Part shown: one piece after another, positions 1 through 8,881 of the stretch
Layout: each line of letters begins with the position of its first letter
Numbering within the stretch: the first letter of the stretch is position 1
DNA from: a bacterium
Lineage (GTDB): Bacteria; JAGOBX01
DNA: 64,000 nucleotides
Direction of reading: 5' to 3'
Assembly (NCBI GenBank): GCA_029551925.1
Contig: JAKPEO010000121.1
Location: 1-64,000, forward strand
Notes under the pieces: generated by a model
What the model was told of the DNA's origin: nothing
Database searches by the model: none
What the model saw: only the letters and a program-made list of their open reading frames with translations
Program-made: the position numbers and the translations under genes

Positions 1-2
1 TT

Positions 3-1154
3 TTTATTATTTCTTTTTTGACAGTTATTCAAATAAAGATTACAGGCGCAGCGCTTGTTGCAGATAGATATACCTATCTTTCATCAATCGGATTATTTTA
101 TATAATAGCGGAATTTATCGTTTATATTTACCGCAAAAACAAAACTATTTTTATTTTTCTATTTATATCCGCTTTTGTTTGGTTAATAACAACTTTTGGT
201 TATTATAATTTTGATTTTAAACCCCAACAATTTTATTATTATTTTGTAGGAACATCTATTATTTATATTTTATTCGCATTTATAATTTTGTTTTTTCACG
301 AGCGTAAAAAAATCATTGGCGCAGCAATATTAACTGTTATAGGAATTTTTATTTTTTTGTGCTGCTATCATATTTTTTCTTATAGATGCGGCGTCTGGCA
401 AAATACATTGAATCTATGGAATGATGTTATAAAACATTATCCGACCGCTACGCTTGCATATAATAACCGCGGCTGTATTTTTATGGGAGCAGGCGATTTT
501 GAAAAAGCCAAAGCGGATTTTACTGTTGGGTTAAAAATTAATCCCTATGATTATAGTTTACTTTCTAATTTAGGGCTGTTATATTATATGAATAATAAAC
601 TCGACGAATCTATTGGTATACATTTACAATTAATACAATTATATCCGCAATCATCTGAAAATTATTTTAAACTTGCATTTTTATATTACACTCAGAAAAA
701 GACATCAGAATGTCTGGCGGTCTATAAAACTTTAATGACTTATACAGATAAATTTAATTATAAAATTTATAATAATTTAGGAATAATCGCGCGTCGCGAA
801 AATAAATATGACAAAGCGGAATATTTTTTCAAACATTCGATAAAATTAAAAAATGATTATCCGTTAGTTTATAACAATTTGGGCGTGTTATATTATTACC
901 AAAAAAAATATGATGAAGCAGCAAAAAATTTTGAAAAAGCGATTGAACTTAATCAATATTATGCGGAGCCGCATAATAATTTAGGCGAAGTGTATTTTGA
1001 AAAAAAAGAATATCATAAAGCGCTTGAATATTATATTAAAGCGCTTATGCTTAATCCTAATTATCCCGATGCTATTGAAAATTATGAAAAAGTCCAAAAA
1101 ATTTTAGAAGCTGAAGAAAATAAAAAAAATCAATCAAATAAACTTGATTTATAA
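3..1154 (+). CDS. TMTC-like membrane protein with C-terminal TPR repeats (5' end outside window)
   Basis: The reading frame is open to the window edge (in-frame codons begin at base 3), so the N-terminus is missing. A TTG at base 18 is unlikely to be the real start. The first visible residues contain ADRYTYLSSIGLF, the hallmark that precedes the last membrane segments in TMTC/GT-C-like tetratricopeptide membrane proteins. About four hydrophobic segments follow, up to about residue 120. The remainder is about six TPR units (NNRG, SNLG, NNLG motifs, 34-residue spacing) ending in a charged tail. From the family one would expect a polytopic membrane protein with a soluble TPR domain, possibly acting in protein glycosylation or envelope assembly; that function is inference. 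The radical SAM gene follows 26 bases later on the same strand and may be co-transcribed. Confidence 0.8.
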   Translation, partial: FIISFLTVIQIKITGAALVADRYTYLSSIGLFYIIAEFIVYIYRKNKTIFIFLFISAFVWLITTFGYYNFDFKPQQFYYYFVGTSIIYILFAFIILFFHERKKIIGAAILTVIGIFIFLCCYHIFSYRCGVWQNTLNLWNDVIKHYPTATLAYNNRGCIFMGAGDFEKAKADFTVGLKINPYDYSLLSNLGLLYYMNNKLDESIGIHLQLIQLYPQSSENYFKLAFLYYTQKKTSECLAVYKTLMTYTDKFNYKIYNNLGIIARRENKYDKAEYFFKHSIKLKNDYPLVYNNLGVLYYYQKKYDEAAKNFEKAIELNQYYAEPHNNLGEVYFEKKEYHKALEYYIKALMLNPNYPDAIENYEKVQKILEAEENKKNQSNKLDL

Positions 1155-1180
1155 AAATTATTAGTTAAAATAATGAACAT

Positions 1181-2260
1181 ATGGATAAATTAGAATTAAA
1201 AAGATTTTATAACCGCGTAAGAATATTGTATTATATGCTCGCTATCAAAGCGCTTAGAAAAAAGAGATATCCTTTTTACACTAACCTTGTAATTAATAAT
1301 GTCTGTGGAATGAAATGCTCGTATTGTTTTGGAAATTATCATTCGCGGCAGCCGAATCAAATATCGCTCGATAAATTTAAACAATTAGTTGACTTATTAT
1401 ATTCAAAAGGCACAAGTTATATTCTTCTTCAAGGCGGCGAACCATTAATTCATCCACATTTTTCTGAATTTTTGAGATACTTAAACAGTAAAAATATTAT
1501 TAATGCGATTGTTTCTAATGGGCAATTTCCAGAACTTATTAAAAATATTCCAGAATTAAATTATATGGATAATATCTGCTTCTCGCTTGACGGAAATAAA
1601 GATGGTAATGATAAAGTTCGAAAAAATTCATTTGATAAAGTTATAGTTTCTATTGATGAAGTAAAAAAATATTATAAAGTTCCGATAAGAATAAATACTA
1701 CGCTTCATAAATTTGTATTACAAGACATTGATTTTTTAGCGGAATTTGTTAAAAAAAACAAATTAGAATGGGGCATAAATTTTTTGTTTATCGGCACTGA
1801 ACAAGCGATGGACGGCGAAAAATTAGCATTATCAAAAGAAGAAACTATTTACGCAATATCAAAAATATTAGAATACAAAAAAAAGCGATATCCGATTTTC
1901 ACTACTACGAAAGTGCTAAAATACGCATTATGCTGGACTGAATATACTGATAAAGTTTTTTTGGCAAAATCAGAACTAACTAATTTTCCAAAACCGATTG
2001 AATGTCAATACGGAAATTATGAAATCGCTATTGACGAAGATTTGAGACTTTATCCTTGTCAAGCGCTGCAAAATATCTTTCCTGCAAAATCAATTGAAAC
2101 AGACGGCTTTGACAATGCCTTTGAATTTCTTTTGACAAAACCGTGTTATTCTTGCAGAGTAGTTTCGATGATTAATACTTCCGCTATGATCAACTGGGAC
2201 TTTGAAATTATATTAGAAACAATTTTTGATACTATTAGAAATAGATTTATAAGAGACTAA
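1181..2260 (+). CDS. Radical SAM protein with SPASM-like C-terminus
   Basis: The protein has 359 residues. A CX3CX2C cluster (C42, C46, C49 in NVCGMKCSYCFG) binds the radical-SAM 4Fe-4S cluster, and LLQGGEPLIHP resembles the SAM-binding GGEP motif. In the C-terminal third, cysteines in IECQYGNYEIAI, LYPCQAL and KPCYSCR are spaced like a SPASM/twitch auxiliary cluster domain. Such enzymes mature peptides or proteins, modify sugars or make cofactors. No short peptide precursor was recognised next to it, so the substrate is unknown. The start is the ATG 26 bases after the TPR gene; another nearby ATG at 1173 is out of frame. The locus directly behind it is a decayed restriction-modification system. 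Confidence 0.85.
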   Translation: MDKLELKRFYNRVRILYYMLAIKALRKKRYPFYTNLVINNVCGMKCSYCFGNYHSRQPNQISLDKFKQLVDLLYSKGTSYILLQGGEPLIHPHFSEFLRYLNSKNIINAIVSNGQFPELIKNIPELNYMDNICFSLDGNKDGNDKVRKNSFDKVIVSIDEVKKYYKVPIRINTTLHKFVLQDIDFLAEFVKKNKLEWGINFLFIGTEQAMDGEKLALSKEETIYAISKILEYKKKRYPIFTTTKVLKYALCWTEYTDKVFLAKSELTNFPKPIECQYGNYEIAIDEDLRLYPCQALQNIFPAKSIETDGFDNAFEFLLTKPCYSCRVVSMINTSAMINWDFEIILETIFDTIRNRFIRD

Positions 2261-2266
2261 AAGTAA

Positions 2267-2630
2267 ATTTTTAAAAGGCAAAAAATAAAGAAAAATCATA
2301 TTGCCCAAAGGTTTCCATTATGTAATATCTTCATGTGGAGTGTTGATTTTTCTGAAAGATACGGATTTGATGTGCAGCCATTAGTAGCGACAATGCATCT
2401 AATTAATAAAGTAAATAGTAGAATAAAAAATAATGAGATACCCGGTCTCTCTCAAACTGAATTTTCGCTTTTTATCCCTTCGCTTATTAATTACAAACTT
2501 ATTGAAAAATATGTTGACAAAATTTTGAATATCGCCAACAAAATAAAAAAGATGAATATATAAAAAAATTTGCAAAAGAATTTTATAAAGCAGTAAAATA
2601 TCTAAACTCAATAAAGGCGATTGGGATATA
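2267..2630 (+). pseudogene. Remnant of a type II restriction endonuclease (AlwI-like), internal fragment
   Basis: Codons are readable from about 2267 with no proper start. They give a fragment with FPLCNIFMWSVDFSERYGFD and then LSQTEFSLFIPSLINYK, a pattern I associate with AlwI-family type II endonucleases. The frame ends at 2563. If one shifts frame in the A-rich run near 2550, the protein-like sequence continues as DEYIKKFAKEFYKAVKYLN up to about 2630. It lacks several hundred residues at the N-terminus and joins directly to a truncated DNA methyltransferase, so it is an eroded restriction-modification pair. The AlwI assignment is from memory of the family and should be tested by profile search. 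Confidence 0.5.
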
Positions 2631-3255
2631 ATAGCAGATATTCATAAATTTAACGAAGATTGGATTAAAGAATGTTTGCGCGTTTTATCTGATACTGGCA
2701 CAATTTGGATTAGCGGAACTTTACATAACCACCCGTCAATCGGAGTAATATTAAAAAAAATAGGCGTTTGGATAATTAACGATATAATCTGGTATAAACC
2801 TAATGCTACGTCACTTTTATCGCATAATCGGCTTGCGCCTTGCACTGAATTAATTTGGGGCGCAAGTAAAACCAAAAAATATTTTTTTAATTATGAATTA
2901 GCAAAACAAATGAATAACGGCAAGCAAATGAAAAATCTTTGGATGATTAATGCAGAACGCCATAAAACCAAACATCCAACAGAAAAACCAGAAAAATTAT
3001 TAGAAAGGATTATACTAATAGCAAGTGAAAAAAGGCGATATTGTTTTAGACCCGTTTATGGGCAGCGGCACGACAGGCGCGGTGGCAAAAAGATACGAGC
3101 GTAATTTTATAGGATTTGAATTAAATAAAGAATATTTTGAAATAGCGCAGAAACAGATAAATGAAACTGAAATTATAGATGATTTATTTTCATCAAAATA
3201 TATAAAGCAAACAACAATAACAATAGACAGTTCTAAAATCCCATTTATTTTATAA
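2592..3255 (+). pseudogene. Truncated, frameshifted DNA methyltransferase (M.HinfI-like, beta class)
   Basis: The 5' part reads SKLNKGDWDIIADIHKF, then VLSDTGTIWISGTLHN, WYKPNA, ELIWGA and KHPTEKPEKLLERII. After a one-base frame change in the A run near 3020-3030 it continues as VLDPFMGSGTTGAVA, the SAM-binding motif I of beta-class enzymes. The order (KGDWD, target-recognition part, HPTEKP motif X, then motif I) matches M.HinfI-like adenine methyltransferases. The catalytic motif IV (DPPY/NPPY) and everything upstream are missing, so the gene cannot encode an active enzyme. It runs on from the endonuclease remnant without an intergenic gap, suggesting a deletion that fused the insides of both genes. 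Confidence 0.8.
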
Positions 3256-3426
3256 AATTTTAGTAAAAAAAATAGAATATCCAAAAATAAAAAAGTGCAA
3301 TATAAAACAAACCAACTAAAAAAATAAAATAAAGAAAAATAAACAACGCCGCAGGCGTATGCGGGACTTTTAAATTATCTCTCAGAGCCACAGAGCCCAC
3401 AGAGATTTTAAATATAGTATATAGTA

Positions 3427-3447
3427 TGTCAGGCATTTTGCCTGACA
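3427..3447. repeat. Perfect inverted repeat (9-bp stem, 3-base loop)
   Basis: TGTCAGGCA and TGCCTGACA pair around TTT. The hairpin lies about 170 bases after the methyltransferase remnant. It has no T tract behind it, so it is not a standard terminator; it may be part of a small dispersed intergenic element. Confidence 0.7.
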
Positions 3448-3492
3448 AAATAGCAATGTAGTCGCGAATTTTAAATCGCGTAAAATAAAAAT

Positions 3493-3556
3493 GACGCAAA
3501 TATAAAATTTGCAATTACTATCCAGCGCAATTTATTTGGAACAATTTTTGACTGCA
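3493..3556 (+). repeat. Dispersed intergenic repeat, copy A
   Basis: From GACGCAAATA to TTGACTGCAC. Read on the opposite strand, 22756-22820 shows the same string of blocks: the TTTGC-ATTACTAT core, then GCAATTTATTT, GAACAATTTTTGACTGC, with a few substitutions. By eye it is about 80% identical over about 64 bases. Confidence 0.7.
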
Positions 3557-3586
3557 CTCTTTAGTGCTAATACACATAAAAAAATC

Positions 3587-3615
3587 TTGTTTTTTTTATG
3601 AGGATTTAGTAAAAT
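3587..3615 (+). promoter_or_regulatory. Predicted sigma-70-type promoter for the DUF47 gene
   Basis: TTGTTT at 3587-3592 and TAAAAT at 3610-3615 are separated by 17 bases. Transcription would start near 3622, just ahead of the CAGGAG ribosome-binding site of the gene at 3643. Confidence 0.5.
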
Positions 3616-3642
3616 ATTAAAAAAAAATCAGGAGTTGATTTT

Positions 3643-4302
3643 ATGTTTTTCAAAAAGCGCGAAGATAAAGTCATAGAATTAATGGGGAAACATTTAGACA
3701 AAATTGAAGAAACTCTTAAAGCATTTGAACTTTTAATTAATGAATATACTGATTGTTGCGCAGTTGATCCTGCAAAAATCAGAGAATTATCATTTAGAGT
3801 GCACGAGCGCGAGCCTGAAGCGGACAATATAAGAAGACAGATACAAAAAGAACTTATCGCAGGCGCATTTTTACCTTTTTATCGTGAAAACTTTTTAAAG
3901 ATTCCTGATATGATTGATGTTATTGCCGGCGATGCAGTGCGTATTTCAAAAGAACTATATCTCCAACAATTAGTATTGCCTAATGAAATAAAAATTTATA
4001 TGAAACAATTAACAACTGCGGTGCTCGAAACCTACAATAAATTTTTAGAAATGTTCAATTATATGCCTAATAATGTTGATAAAGTTTTAGCGCTTGCTGA
4101 AGAAGTTTCAACATATGAACAGCGTGCGGATAAAATCGAATGGGACGCGAAAAAATTTATTTTTATGGATAAAAATAATAATTTAGACAAAACAGATAAA
4201 TTAATTTTTAAAAATTTGATAGAGACAATTTCAGGAATTGCAGACAGAATAGAAAATTCTGCTGAATATATTGCGCTTACAATGGTAAAAATGCGAGTAT
4301 AA
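3643..4302 (+). CDS. DUF47 / PhoU-like phosphate-transport accessory protein
   Basis: The protein has 219 residues, the usual size of the TIGR00153/DUF47 family. It opens with MFFKKREDKVIELMGKHL and is almost entirely helical, with E/D-rich motifs (EREPEADNIRRQI, EQRADKIEWDAKK) typical of PhoU-fold proteins that bind metal clusters. Relatives usually sit next to a Pit-type phosphate permease and are thought to control it. Here no permease is adjacent, so any partner is elsewhere. A good ribosome-binding site (CAGGAG) precedes the ATG and a promoter is predicted at 3587-3615. It is convergent with the NifU-like gene. Confidence 0.85.
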   Translation: MFFKKREDKVIELMGKHLDKIEETLKAFELLINEYTDCCAVDPAKIRELSFRVHEREPEADNIRRQIQKELIAGAFLPFYRENFLKIPDMIDVIAGDAVRISKELYLQQLVLPNEIKIYMKQLTTAVLETYNKFLEMFNYMPNNVDKVLALAEEVSTYEQRADKIEWDAKKFIFMDKNNNLDKTDKLIFKNLIETISGIADRIENSAEYIALTMVKMRV

Positions 4303-4335
4303 AAAAATTATTAATCGCAAACTTGGTAGTTTTTT

Positions 4336-4734
4336 TTAATCTACTTTTATTCCAGCGTTAGCAAATACTCTGCGGTAATAATCTTTTATTGCTAAATGTA
4401 AAGCAGACGCTGCGTAATTAGAGCAGTGAACCTTATTATCAGGCAGTCCGCCGGCTGCTTGTAATGCTCGTTCGTCTGTTATTTGCAGCGCTTCTCCTAA
4501 TGTTTTTCCAATAGCCATTTCAGATACTATTGAACATAATCCAATTGCTGCGCCGCAACCAAACACTTTATATTTCGCTTCTGTTATAATATTATCTTTT
4601 ACTTTAATATAAAATTCAAAATAATCGCCGCACTCGCGACTGCCTATTTTACCGATACCATCAGCGCCTTCTATTATTCCGACATTTCGCGGTTTTAAAT
4701 AATGTTCCTTTAAAATTTCGCTGTATCCTACCAT
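4336..4734 (-). CDS. Iron-sulfur cluster scaffold, IscU/NifU N-terminal type
   Basis: About 132 residues. The three cluster-binding cysteines of IscU/NifU scaffolds are present: C35 in SRECGDYFEF, C60 in FGCGAAIG and C104 in VHCSNYAA. The family assembles Fe-S clusters with sulfur from a cysteine desulfurase and passes them to apoproteins. No desulfurase gene is adjacent. I chose the ATG at 4734 (MVGYSEILKEHYLKP, matching the family N-terminus) over the in-frame TTG at 4755. It directly follows the DUF72 gene, whose stop is at 4752. The extra cysteine at about residue 67 (GLCSIV) differs from the usual serine of this stretch. Confidence 0.88.
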   Translation of the reverse strand: MVGYSEILKEHYLKPRNVGIIEGADGIGKIGSRECGDYFEFYIKVKDNIITEAKYKVFGCGAAIGLCSIVSEMAIGKTLGEALQITDERALQAAGGLPDNKVHCSNYAASALHLAIKDYYRRVFANAGIKVD

Positions 4735-4751
4735 TTTTTTTATATTACAAA

Positions 4752-5582
4752 TCAAAGCGGCAATTCTAATTGATAATTGTCAATCGCCGGCTTAACTAAT
4801 AATTTTTTTCTTAAATATTCGCTATTTAATATTGCATTGCCTTCTTTTACATTATTAAAAACAATAAACAAATCTTCAATATTATTAATTAATTTTTCGT
4901 TTATATTTTTAAACCATTTTGTTAATATTTTTTGATTGTATAAATAATGAGTCCTATCTTCTTCTGTCAGCGGCTGCCACCAATTTTCCTGATTTTTACC
5001 ATAGAATTTTATATACGAAAAATCTGATGTTATCAAAAAATTCAAATCGTCAGCTAAATTATCAAATTTTGGAACATCTCTTAAACACACGGCTATTTTA
5101 TTTGTTGACAAATAATCTATGACTTCATCGTTTATCCATTCTTTATTAGAAAATTCTATTGTTTTTTTATAATTTTCAAAACATTCGCAAATTGCAATAA
5201 CTTTTGAAAAATTATTTTTATTAAAATAAAAAGAAAATGGGAAATCAATAATAATAGGACCAAACCAATTTTCTGAAACTAAATCACTAAATTGATTAGC
5301 AATATTTTCCGCAATAACTAAATTTTCTGAAATTGAAGATTTATTAATATTTAGATGCGTGACCGCTTTATTTAATCTAAACCCTATTTTTAATTTTCTT
5401 TCTGTCAATTTCGCCAAATTTTGAAAATAATTTTTATCTACTAATTCATTATAAGTTTTATTAATCTCTAAATAATTAAAAAATTTACAATAAACGAGCA
5501 GCCATTTATCAAATGGAACATTTTTATAAATTGATTCTTGCCAATCTTTATATTCCCAGCCAATACTACCAATATAAATCAT
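4752..5582 (-). CDS. DUF72 (YecE-like) protein
   Basis: The protein has 276 residues and begins MIYIGSIGWEYKDWQESIYKN, the diagnostic start of DUF72, with later RLNKAVTH and AVCLRDVPKF segments in the expected order. DUF72 proteins form a TIM-barrel-like fold and have no settled biochemical function. It precedes the NifU-like gene with essentially no gap, so the two probably form one transcript; a role in Fe-S metabolism would be speculation. Confidence 0.85.
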   Translation of the reverse strand: MIYIGSIGWEYKDWQESIYKNVPFDKWLLVYCKFFNYLEINKTYNELVDKNYFQNLAKLTERKLKIGFRLNKAVTHLNINKSSISENLVIAENIANQFSDLVSENWFGPIIIDFPFSFYFNKNNFSKVIAICECFENYKKTIEFSNKEWINDEVIDYLSTNKIAVCLRDVPKFDNLADDLNFLITSDFSYIKFYGKNQENWWQPLTEEDRTHYLYNQKILTKWFKNINEKLINNIEDLFIVFNNVKEGNAILNSEYLRKKLLVKPAIDNYQLELPL

Positions 5583-5679
5583 AATGCGAAATAAATTATA
5601 ATAATTTTCTAAAAATTACAAGTTTAAAATTGTTTTGCTCAGAATATAATATTTCTAATTTTAACTAATAAAAATTTAA

Positions 5680-5707
5680 TTGACAATTATAATTATCTAA
5701 CTAACAT
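5680..5707 (+). promoter_or_regulatory. Predicted promoter for the D-aminoacylase gene
   Basis: TTGACA at 5680-5685 and TAACAT at 5702-5707 with a 16-base spacer. The AAAGGTG ribosome-binding site follows at 5721-5727, about 8 bases before the chosen ATG. Confidence 0.45.
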
Positions 5708-5734
5708 AAAAACAAAAAAACAAAGGTGAAGATT

Positions 5735-7276
5735 ATGAAAATACTTTTAAAAAATTGTATTATACCTAATTTTGACACAAAAAAATTTATGAAAGTCAAT
5801 ATTATTATTGATAATGATAAAATCGAAGAAATTTTAAACAGCGGCGCGGAAATAGAATTGTCAAATTTTAAAAATATTGTAGATTGTGAAAATTTTATTG
5901 TAGCGCCGGGCTTTATTGACGCACATTCACACAGCGAATTAGCAGCAATAAATAAACATACAATAAATCCAAAATTTAGACAGGGGATAACAACTGAAAT
6001 TGTTGGAAATTGCGGATTATCTGTCGCGCCTGTAACTACTGCTAATAGAACTGACTGGTCGAGATTATATCAAAGCATCTGGGGCAATGAGAATGTCGAA
6101 TGGACTTGGACTGATGTAAATAGTTATTTGCAAAAAATCAATGAATTTAGTTGGAACAAAATCGAGACGCTTATCGGTTATTCGACTTTGCGCTTTTATT
6201 TGACCGGGTTAACTGCCAGCGCTTATGACAATGAGTTATTAAAAAAAATGGAAGCATTAATCGAACAAGAATTAGATGGCGGCGCAATCGGCGTGTCTAT
6301 CGGCATTGGCTATCCGCCAAATCTTTTTGCTCAAAAAAAAGAATACGAATTAATCGCTCGTATTCTTAAAAAAAAAGATAAAATATTTGTAGCGCATCTG
6401 CGCGATGAAGGAAATTTTGTATTAGAAGCAATAGACGAATTTGTCGGTTTTGCCGAAAAATCAAAATGTAAATTGCATATTTCTCATTTAAAAGCATACG
6501 GCAAAAATAATTGGAATAAAACAGAAACGATTTTAAAAAAAATCGATAATTACAACAAATATTTTGATATTACATTTGATTCGTATCCTTATACCGCCGG
6601 CTCTACTACTTTAACTTCGTTATTGCCACCGGAATTATTAAAACAACCAAAACACGAATTGATTAGTTCGCTAAAATCAGCAGATACTCGCAACTATATA
6701 AAAAATGCGATTGAAAATGGTTTAGATAATTGGGAAAATTACGCAAAAACAGTAGAATTTGAGAATATCGCGCCAACCGGTTTGCAATCGCCGGAATATA
6801 TGCTTTACGAAGGCAAAACGCTCAAACAATTATCAAAACATTTTAATAAACATCCAGTAGATATTTTATGCGATATATTAATCGCAGAAAAATGCAATGC
6901 GTCAATGATTATGTATTCAATGAATGAAGACAATGTCATCTCAATATTCAAACATCCAAAACATTTAGTCGGATCTGACGGTTTGTTTTCGTCCAAACCG
7001 CATCCGCGCACATTTGGCGCATTTCCGCGCGTTATTAATCGCTTATGCAAAGAACTAAAAATTATGGATTTAATAACAGCGCTTTATCAGATGACTAAAT
7101 TCCCAGCGGATAGATTCAATCTCAAAAATATCGGAGATATTAAAAAAAATTATTATGCTGATATTATAATCTTTGATTATGAAAAAATAAAGGATACTGC
7201 TACCTATAAAAATCCAATGACTTATCCAGAAGGCATTTATTATATTATTTTAAATGGTAAAATCCATAAATTTTAA
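5735..7276 (+). CDS. N-acyl-D-amino-acid deacylase (D-aminoacylase), amidohydrolase superfamily
   Basis: About 513 residues. It has the amidohydrolase pattern: GFIDAHSHSEL (metal-binding HxH), QGITTEIVGNCGLSVAPV (conserved with cysteine in D-aminoacylases), VAHLRDEG, ISHLKAYGKNNW, and an aspartate in LVGSDGLFSSKPHPRTFG. The family removes acyl groups from N-acyl-D-amino acids or D-configured dipeptide derivatives in the cytoplasm, allowing use of D-amino acids from peptidoglycan. The ATG at 5735 is preferred to the in-frame GTG at 5726, because AAGGTG forms the ribosome-binding site. The membrane protein gene follows after 9 bases, so the two are likely co-transcribed. Confidence 0.88.
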   Translation: MKILLKNCIIPNFDTKKFMKVNIIIDNDKIEEILNSGAEIELSNFKNIVDCENFIVAPGFIDAHSHSELAAINKHTINPKFRQGITTEIVGNCGLSVAPVTTANRTDWSRLYQSIWGNENVEWTWTDVNSYLQKINEFSWNKIETLIGYSTLRFYLTGLTASAYDNELLKKMEALIEQELDGGAIGVSIGIGYPPNLFAQKKEYELIARILKKKDKIFVAHLRDEGNFVLEAIDEFVGFAEKSKCKLHISHLKAYGKNNWNKTETILKKIDNYNKYFDITFDSYPYTAGSTTLTSLLPPELLKQPKHELISSLKSADTRNYIKNAIENGLDNWENYAKTVEFENIAPTGLQSPEYMLYEGKTLKQLSKHFNKHPVDILCDILIAEKCNASMIMYSMNEDNVISIFKHPKHLVGSDGLFSSKPHPRTFGAFPRVINRLCKELKIMDLITALYQMTKFPADRFNLKNIGDIKKNYYADIIIFDYEKIKDTATYKNPMTYPEGIYYIILNGKIHKF

Positions 7277-7285
7277 AATTATTTT

Positions 7286-8881
7286 ATGAATGGAAATTAC
7301 AGCCCAAAAAAGCATAATATAAAATTTTATTTGTTTGCTGGATTAGTGGGATTTTTTATTGGTTTTTATGTATATCCCACGCATCAATCTTCTGTTGAAA
7401 GCGCGCAAGTTTTAGCGAATATTGTCCGTTATCCTAATCATAATAATCCGATGTATATTTATCATAAAAAATTATGGTCTTTAATAAATCAAATAACCGC
7501 GGTATTTTTGTATTACGGTATTTCTGAAATAATGTTGTGCAAAATAACAAGCGGTATAGCAGGTGCATTATTTTTTCTATATTCTACTTTATTAATGCAA
7601 TTATTTGCTGCGGACTATTTAATCGCATTTGCAGCGCCTTTTATTTTGTTAATGTTAAGCAATTTTTCCGGACTGCTACAAGGATTTAATTATTACATTC
7701 ATTTTATTAATACATTTGCTACATTTGGTATGATTGGTTTTAGTTGGTGTTTAATCGCTATCGCATTAATATCTCATAAAAAATTTAAAAACGGCTTATT
7801 TCTTTGCGGATTAGCGCCAGCAATCCATCCGTCATTAGGCGTTTGGCTGAATCTCGCTGCAATTATATCGCTGCTGTTATTTTATAATTTGAAATTTTTA
7901 AAAAAATATTTTCACTATCTTTTTCTGGGATATCTCTTAACTTTGATAAGTTGGATTTGTCATTATGTTTTTTTTATGCCAAAAAACGATATTGATAAAA
8001 CTATAAAATCTCAATATTTAAATGCTTTTATTAAATATTGGGATATTCACCGCGAAAAAAAATTAATAATAACCAGTAATTTTATTTTTTTAATTTGCGG
8101 AGTAATCATTATTTCTATTATTCTAAAAAAACTAAAAAAAAAATATGATTTTAGTTTTTTGATGTTTTTGAATATTATATTTTTCTTGATTGGCATTATT
8201 GCAATAATCATATCAAAATATTCGCCGTCTTCTTATATTGAAAATTATATCCAAATATTAATGCCAATTAGAATTTTTAATTTTAGTTTTATTTTGACTA
8301 TTTTCATAATTTTCGGGTTGATAATTTTCTGCGCAAATAAAATAATGCAAACTAATCGCAAACAATTATTAACAACATTAACTGCTTTAAAAATTTCTGT
8401 CGTTATTTTTTTACTGATTATAAGTATAAAAAAATTTATAAACCTTAAGCAAAATAATGTTTTAGAATTTTGGACAAACAATAAAGTATTAGAAACAGCG
8501 CGTAAAATAAACAGCGGATTTTTACTTACAAGCGCAGAACTACCATTAATGCAATTAAAGACACGAACCGCTTTATTAATAGATTGTGACCAGTTGGATT
8601 TATTACCTTACACATTAGAAGCATCTTTAATTATAGATGACATTTTAAAAAATATTTATAATATTGATTTATTCAATCCGCCGCAATCTATTTTAAAAAA
8701 TAAACAACCATTTATTCCCTACTATGAAAACAAAAAAAATTGGGAACTGAAAAATATTGAAGAATGGCAAAATTTCAAAAAAAAATACAATATTTCAAGT
8801 ATCTTAACGCACAATGATTATTCTTTAAATCTACCTATAATAATTCAAGACGAGAAATATATATTATACGGCATACCTTAA
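7286..8881 (+). CDS. Large polytopic membrane protein, function unknown
   Basis: The protein has 531 residues with about ten hydrophobic segments in the first 380, then a soluble C-terminal part of about 150 residues (from about ARKINSGFLLTSAELPLM). The layout of many membrane helices plus a lumenal-type tail resembles GT-C or related envelope proteins, and the periplasmic loop after the first helix (YPTHQSSVESAQVLANIV) fits that. No catalytic motif is recognised, so no function is assigned. It lies 9 bases after the D-aminoacylase gene. Confidence 0.7.
   Translation: MNGNYSPKKHNIKFYLFAGLVGFFIGFYVYPTHQSSVESAQVLANIVRYPNHNNPMYIYHKKLWSLINQITAVFLYYGISEIMLCKITSGIAGALFFLYSTLLMQLFAADYLIAFAAPFILLMLSNFSGLLQGFNYYIHFINTFATFGMIGFSWCLIAIALISHKKFKNGLFLCGLAPAIHPSLGVWLNLAAIISLLLFYNLKFLKKYFHYLFLGYLLTLISWICHYVFFMPKNDIDKTIKSQYLNAFIKYWDIHREKKLIITSNFIFLICGVIIISIILKKLKKKYDFSFLMFLNIIFFLIGIIAIIISKYSPSSYIENYIQILMPIRIFNFSFILTIFIIFGLIIFCANKIMQTNRKQLLTTLTALKISVVIFLLIISIKKFINLKQNNVLEFWTNNKVLETARKINSGFLLTSAELPLMQLKTRTALLIDCDQLDLLPYTLEASLIIDDILKNIYNIDLFNPPQSILKNKQPFIPYYENKKNWELKNIEEWQNFKKKYNISSILTHNDYSLNLPIIIQDEKYILYGIP

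Larger units (their letters stand above)
3256..3642. other. Intergenic region with hairpin, repeat copy and promoter
   Basis: No credible gene is seen. The stretch holds a short repetitive run around 3383-3405 (units like CAGAGCCCA), a perfect hairpin at 3427-3447, a short inverted repeat CGCGA/TCGCG at 3465-3482, one copy of a dispersed repeat at 3493-3556, and a plausible promoter at 3587-3615 for the DUF47 gene. Confidence 0.6.
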
